From Lentimicrobiaceae bacterium (GTDB lineage: Bacteria; Bacteroidota; Bacteroidia; Bacteroidales; JALOCA01): a stretch of DNA of 64,000 bases. The DNA lies in NCBI GenBank assembly GCA_023227965.1, contig JALOCA010000002.1, positions 1 to 64,000 of the forward strand. Reading direction: 5' to 3'. The position numbers were made by a program, and so were the translations under genes. Position 1 is the first letter of the stretch. Each line of letters begins with the position of its first letter. The notes beneath the pieces were generated by a model, which saw nothing but the letters and a program-made list of their open reading frames with translations, had not been told where the DNA came from and did not search any database. Below, one piece after another: positions 60,567 through 64,000 of the stretch.

Positions 60567-62261
60567 ATGTCATCATTTACTGAAACCGGGCTTTGTCCGG
60601 AAATTCTTTCTGCTATTGCAGAGCTTGGGTTTGAAGAGCCCACACCTATTCAACAAGAAACAATACCCGTTCTTTTAACTTCCAAAAATGATTTGATTGC
60701 CCTGGCACAAACCGGAACAGGGAAAACTGCCGCTTACGGTATGCCGCTTATTCAACTTACCGACATGCGGTCGGACAAAATACAAACACTGGTGCTTTGT
60801 CCTACCCGTGAACTGTGCATGCAGATTACTTCCGATTTAGAAAAATATTCAAAGTTTATCAGCAACTTCAAGGTGATAGCTGTGTACGGAGGTGCGAACA
60901 TTTCCATGCAGATAAAACAACTGAAAGAAGGAGGACAAATTGTTGTTGGAACTCCGGGACGCGTTTTAGATCTCATCAAAAGAAAGGTTCTGAAAGTAAA
61001 TAACATCAAATGGCTGGTGCTGGACGAAGCCGACGAAATGCTCAACATGGGCTTTAAGGAAGACCTCGACCAGATACTGAGCGACACACCCCCGCACAAA
61101 CAAACACTGCTTTTTTCGGCTACTATGCCCGCAGATATTCTTGATATTGCTGAAAAATACATGGATAATCCTGACGAAATTTCGGTGGGAAAACGGAATG
61201 CCGGTGCCGAAAATGTAAATCATGAATATTATATCGTTCATGCCAAAGACCGTTACCTCGCCCTGAAACGCGTGGTGGACATTAACCCGAAAATTTATGG
61301 TATTGTTTTTTGCCGTACACGGCAGGAAACCAAAGAAATTGCCGACAAACTGATTGCCGACGGCTATAATGCCGATGCCTTGCATGGCGATCTGTCTCAA
61401 TCGCAGCGCGACCACGTGATGAACCGTTTCCGGATAAAAAATCTGCAACTGCTGATAGCTACCGACGTGGCTGCCCGAGGACTGGATGTACACAACCTCA
61501 CTCACATCATCAATTACAACCTGCCTGATGAACTGGAAGCTTACATCCACCGTAGCGGACGTACCGGACGCGCCGGTAAACGCGGTGTTTCCATCTCAAT
61601 TATTCATACCCGCGAAACCAACAAGATTGCTACTCTGGAAAAAATGTGCAGCAAAAAGTTTGAACGGAAAATGATACCCAATGGAAGGGAAGTTTGCGAA
61701 AAGCAACTTTTCAACCTGGTGGACAAAGTGGAACGCATAGAAGTGGACGAAACCCTGATTGAACAATATCTGCCTGCCATCTTTAAAAAACTCGATTGGC
61801 TGAGTCGCGAAGACCTGATAAAACATTTTGTTTCCCTTGAGTTTAACCGTTTTCTTGAATATTATAAAGATTCGGAAGACCTGAACGTGAATGTTCGCAG
61901 AGACGAAGAAAGAGGTGGGAAAAGTAGAGGTGGGAAAATGGCGTTTTCGCGTATGCGCATCAACATTGGGCATAATATTAATCTTACCGTGCCACGCCTG
62001 ATAGGTGTTATAAACGAAGTAGTCCGCAACCGTAACATCGTCATAGGTAAAGTGGAGATCATGCGCACGTTTTCCATCTTTGAAGCCGATATCACTCACA
62101 AAAATGAAATTCTGAAAGCTTTTCGCAATGCCATAATGGATGGTGAAGAATTGGTGGTGGAACCTGCCGGTGAAGGAAGACCTTCTAACGACCGTTTCGG
62201 GAAAAAAGATGATGGTGGTTTCAAAAGAAAAAAAAGAAGAGAGAACCGCCGTTGGGAATAA
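60567..62261 (+). CDS. deaD: DEAD-box RNA helicase with DbpA-type RNA-binding domain
   Basis: A 564-residue helicase. The ATG at 60567 follows AAGGAGA by 6 bases. Motifs: Q motif FEEPTPIQQETI, I AQTGTGKT, Ia PTRELCMQ, II DEADEML, III SATMP, V IATDVAARGLDV and VI HRSGRTGRAG. A DbpA/CsdA-like RNA-binding domain lies at about 465-540 (NLTVPRLIGVINEVVRNRNI), then a basic tail. It unwinds RNA in ribosome assembly or decay, and the long leader suggests cold induction. Confidence 0.94.
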   Translation: MSSFTETGLCPEILSAIAELGFEEPTPIQQETIPVLLTSKNDLIALAQTGTGKTAAYGMPLIQLTDMRSDKIQTLVLCPTRELCMQITSDLEKYSKFISNFKVIAVYGGANISMQIKQLKEGGQIVVGTPGRVLDLIKRKVLKVNNIKWLVLDEADEMLNMGFKEDLDQILSDTPPHKQTLLFSATMPADILDIAEKYMDNPDEISVGKRNAGAENVNHEYYIVHAKDRYLALKRVVDINPKIYGIVFCRTRQETKEIADKLIADGYNADALHGDLSQSQRDHVMNRFRIKNLQLLIATDVAARGLDVHNLTHIINYNLPDELEAYIHRSGRTGRAGKRGVSISIIHTRETNKIATLEKMCSKKFERKMIPNGREVCEKQLFNLVDKVERIEVDETLIEQYLPAIFKKLDWLSREDLIKHFVSLEFNRFLEYYKDSEDLNVNVRRDEERGGKSRGGKMAFSRMRINIGHNINLTVPRLIGVINEVVRNRNIVIGKVEIMRTFSIFEADITHKNEILKAFRNAIMDGEELVVEPAGEGRPSNDRFGKKDDGGFKRKKRRENRRWE

Positions 62262-62469
62262 TTTTTCTTTAATCGGTAGTCATCATATCTTGTCAGAGTC
62301 CGTTTTGTTAAATCTGGGTTTACCGTGCTGTAATGTTTAGTACTGCTCATAGTAATACAACGTTACTTACTATTCATTAGCAGTAATTTTTTAACCGTTA
62401 TATAAATGCATACAACAGAAAACAGGGCTTAACCCATAAGGGGAAAAGTTAAATTTAATGGTTAACCTT

Positions 62470-62694
62470 TTAGCAAACTGCCTTGGTAAGCGTATTCCCG
62501 GCTTTGAATTTTACTTTTTTACCATCTTCCGTTGTTTCAACGGAAAACATTCCGAAACCATTAAGGTCAACATCAGTGCTCTCTACCAAAGTCTGGGTAA
62601 TAATGGTTTCAGCACTATCAAATGCCAGAGTCAAATTCGTTACAGACAAACCCGTAGCCTGCGATACCGAGTTGATTAATTTTTCTTTGTTCAT
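62470..62694 (-). CDS. HU-family DNA-binding protein lacking the DNA arm
   Basis: A 74-residue HU-like protein. The helical start MNKEKLINSVSQATGLSVTN and the beginning of the beta region VDLNGFGMFSVE match HU, and the C-terminal KFKAGNTLTKAVC matches the last strand and helix. The stretch between, which in HU forms the RNP-containing arms that bend DNA, is missing: TEDGKKV joins the two strands. It may dimerise but should bind DNA weakly or differently. The gene stands alone. The spacer 62262-62469 shows no other feature. Confidence 0.8.
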   Translation of the reverse strand: MNKEKLINSVSQATGLSVTNLTLAFDSAETIITQTLVESTDVDLNGFGMFSVETTEDGKKVKFKAGNTLTKAVC

Positions 62695-63016
62695 GGTGTT
62701 TATTTCTAATGTTATTATACAATGCCTCGATTTTGGAGTGCCTAAATTTTTAAGTTATTATCATATGGAATCAAAAATAGTTCAAAAACTTTTATAAAAA
62801 TACAACTTTTTAGTATAGGTATATTCAACTCCCTCATATTTTTAAATTGCCCATTTTAAAATAGCCTTTAAATAAAGCTTTTTTAATGAATTTCCATAAA
62901 AGGTATTATCTCTTTAAACAAAAAACTTACTTAGCTATATAAAAAGTTTACTTAGTAACCGGCATGTAGGTTAGGCATCGCAAACCCAACTGCCGGCAGG
63001 CTCATAAAACTGACAT
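62695..63016. other. Gap upstream of the minisatellite
   Basis: No ORF above background. A string TGCCTCGATTTTGGAGTGCC followed by TAAATTTTTAAG near 62724 resembles one at about 63367, suggesting a dispersed repeat. Bases 62960-63005 are locally GC-richer with a CCTGCCGG-like fragment and no assigned role. Confidence 0.35.
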
Positions 63017-63354
63017 ATGAAACGAGAGAAATTGTATATGACTTATGTTACATTAATGATAAAACCTGTTACATTGGTATATGATGGTTGAAACATTATT
63101 GATGTTTATCATTACATCAATATATAAAATGCAAACAATAACATATGAATATCAAACATTAATGTATGAATGCCAAGCATTGAAGGATGAAAGCCAAGTA
63201 TTAAAGGATGAATATCAAACATCAATAGATGAAAGCCAAGCATTAAAGGATGAAAGCTAAGCATTAAAGGATGAATACCAAACATCTTATGATAAAACCT
63301 GAACATCTTATGATGAATGCCAAACAACTTATGATGAAGGCTAAACAACTTATG
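63017..63354. repeat. Degenerate 21-bp tandem array (minisatellite), about 16 units
   Basis: Units follow ATGAATGCCAAACATTAATG with much variation and keep 21 bp spacing from 63017 to 63354, with two 22-bp units. Examples are at 63145, 63166, 63187 and 63208. In one plus frame the array reads as heptads (YECQALK, DESQVLK, DEYQTSI) with stop codons later on, so it may be a dead coiled-coil gene or a non-coding repeat. A minus-strand frame of 116 codons across it is low complexity (repeating HHKLFGI, HPLMLGF) and is not taken as a gene. Confidence 0.8.
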
Positions 63355-63388
63355 ATGATGATAAGTGCCTTGAGTTTGGAGTATCTCA

Positions 63389-63464
63389 AAATGCCTAAAG
63401 TTATAGATTGCTTTCCAATTACTTGCTAAATGCTTCAGTGCTTGATTAAGTACTTTAGGCATTT
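63389..63464. repeat. 13-bp inverted repeat beside the minisatellite
   Basis: AAATGCCTAAAGT (63389-63401) and ACTTTAGGCATTT (63452-63464) are perfect reverse complements 50 bases apart. The first copy lies beside the TTTGGAGT motif that also occurs near 62736. Bases 63465-63618 are AT-rich and show no gene. Confidence 0.55.
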
Positions 63465-63618
63465 GTAACTATAGCTCACTTTAAGTACTAATTAGTTACA
63501 AAAATTTAAGCATTCCAAACTTTGGGTATTTCTAACTTTTGTTTAGCCGATATACAAGTGTGTAATTGCATTATAAATAGTAAGAATATTCAAAGGCTTA
63601 AATCGGGCACTGCGGTAA

Positions 63619-64000
63619 TTATGGCAGATACATTGCAAAATGTTTTATTCCAGCCTCGATAAAAGACGCACCTTCTTTAACAAAACCATACCTTTCATAA
63701 AAAGGCATTGCCCGCACCTGAGCATGCAGATATACTTTTTTTACCATCGGAACCACGTCAGCAAGCACTTCTTTTAGTAAAGCCGTTCCTATACCTCGGT
63801 TTCTGAATTCGGGCAACACGGCAAAGCGCTCTAATTGTATGCCTTTATCGGTTTCGCGCCAGCGGGCAGCTCCAACGGGAATTTCGTTGTACAACACCAG
63901 GTAATGGTTCGCTTTTTCCTCATTATCGTATTCGAGCATCGGGTCAACGCCTTGTTCTTCCACAAAGACCTTACGGCGTATGTTTGCCGCTTGTTCAAAA
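63619..64000 (-). CDS. GNAT-family N-acetyltransferase, 5' end outside the window
   Basis: The reading frame stays open to the window edge (QAANIRRKVFVEEQGVDPML), so the N-terminus is not seen and a GTG at 63963 is not a true start. The acetyl-CoA motif is RFAVLPEFRNRGIGTALLKE, followed by VYLHAQVRAMPFYERYGFVK and GIKHFAMYL. The IRRKVFVEEQGVDP opening is typical of a common GNAT clade with broad amine substrates. The acceptor is unknown. It is separated from the helicase region by the minisatellite and repeats. Confidence 0.85.
   Translation of the reverse strand, partial: FEQAANIRRKVFVEEQGVDPMLEYDNEEKANHYLVLYNEIPVGAARWRETDKGIQLERFAVLPEFRNRGIGTALLKEVLADVVPMVKKVYLHAQVRAMPFYERYGFVKEGASFIEAGIKHFAMYLP

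Noticed and set aside
62470..62797. Plus-strand ORFs (62458, 62483) opposite the HU-like gene
   Set aside because: The minus-strand frame has a clear HU pattern; the plus-strand frames are shadows without motifs.
63112..63462. Minus-strand ORF of 116 codons over the minisatellite
   Set aside because: Composition is a by-product of the 21-bp period, with repeating HPLMLGF-type heptads and no start signal; described as a repeat instead.

Overview
The window reads as one chromosome segment of a Bacteroidota bacterium, probably Bacteroidales-like and likely anaerobic. The evidence is type IX secretion C-terminal sorting domains on three large exported proteins, many Bacteroidota-type -7 promoter boxes (TAnnTTTG), an RprX/RprY-like two-component pair, a BtuB/BtuG-type cobalamin locus, a Cbp1-like coiled-coil lipoprotein and AT-rich spacers. 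No rRNA, tRNA or CRISPR array was seen.

Layout. 1-6092: a partial C69 dipeptidase, RNase R, a deleted insertion-sequence relic (2885-3250), and a molybdenum-cofactor group (moaC, a 4-TM protein, a MOSC-MogA fusion) followed by an HD-domain protein. 6140-17909: a long co-directional arsenic island. Its order is ArsR, a half-size permease, a small thioredoxin, an ArsF-like protein, a four-helix-bundle cassette, an ArsG-like exporter, an HdrA-N-like protein, a two-cluster ferredoxin, a DGC-GcvH fusion, two more DGC proteins, a double-thioredoxin lipoprotein, an FtsX/ATPase ABC exporter, a second ArsR, ArsC, a second four-helix-bundle cassette, ACR3, a rhodanese-fold protein without its cysteine, and ArsM. 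17910-24928: a decayed CRP/FNR gene, a DUF-like protein, a T9SS surface protein, a TPR/HTH regulator, and an IS4-family element inserted into a small ORF. 24951-30754: a minus-strand cobalamin uptake operon behind a cobalamin riboswitch. 31008-44626: RlmI, Cbp1-like lipoprotein, AI-2E-type transporter, radical SAM/SPASM protein, TolC, M1 peptidase, RprXY-like pair, pgi, elbB. 44967-64000: rsmI, M28 peptidase, tdk, LytTR regulator, phospholipase-D-like synthase, Hsp20, C1 peptidase, aspS, acyl-ACP thioesterase, DUF4143 ATPase, U32 peptidase, PHP phosphatase, M48 lipoprotein, DEAD-box helicase, an arm-less HU, a 21-bp minisatellite and a partial GNAT acetyltransferase.

How the genes work together. 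The arsenic island combines a conventional inorganic-arsenic core (ArsR, ArsC, ACR3, ArsM) with functions linked by homology to organoarsenicals (ArsF/ArsG-like). It also holds a five-gene redox module at 8753-11106 that I cannot match to a described pathway: an HdrA N-terminal domain protein, a ferredoxin and three DGC-domain proteins, one fused to a glycine-cleavage-H-like lipoyl domain. Three palindromes of the form CGTA-N4-TACG (or TGCG) sit at the two apparent promoters of the island, which suggests shared ArsR control. Strong GGAGG-type ribosome sites inside the module differ from the weak ones around it and suggest transfer. This module is the best candidate for an undescribed system here.

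All calls rest on reading motifs and ORFs by eye. No database search was run, and family names are given from recognition of conserved motifs.
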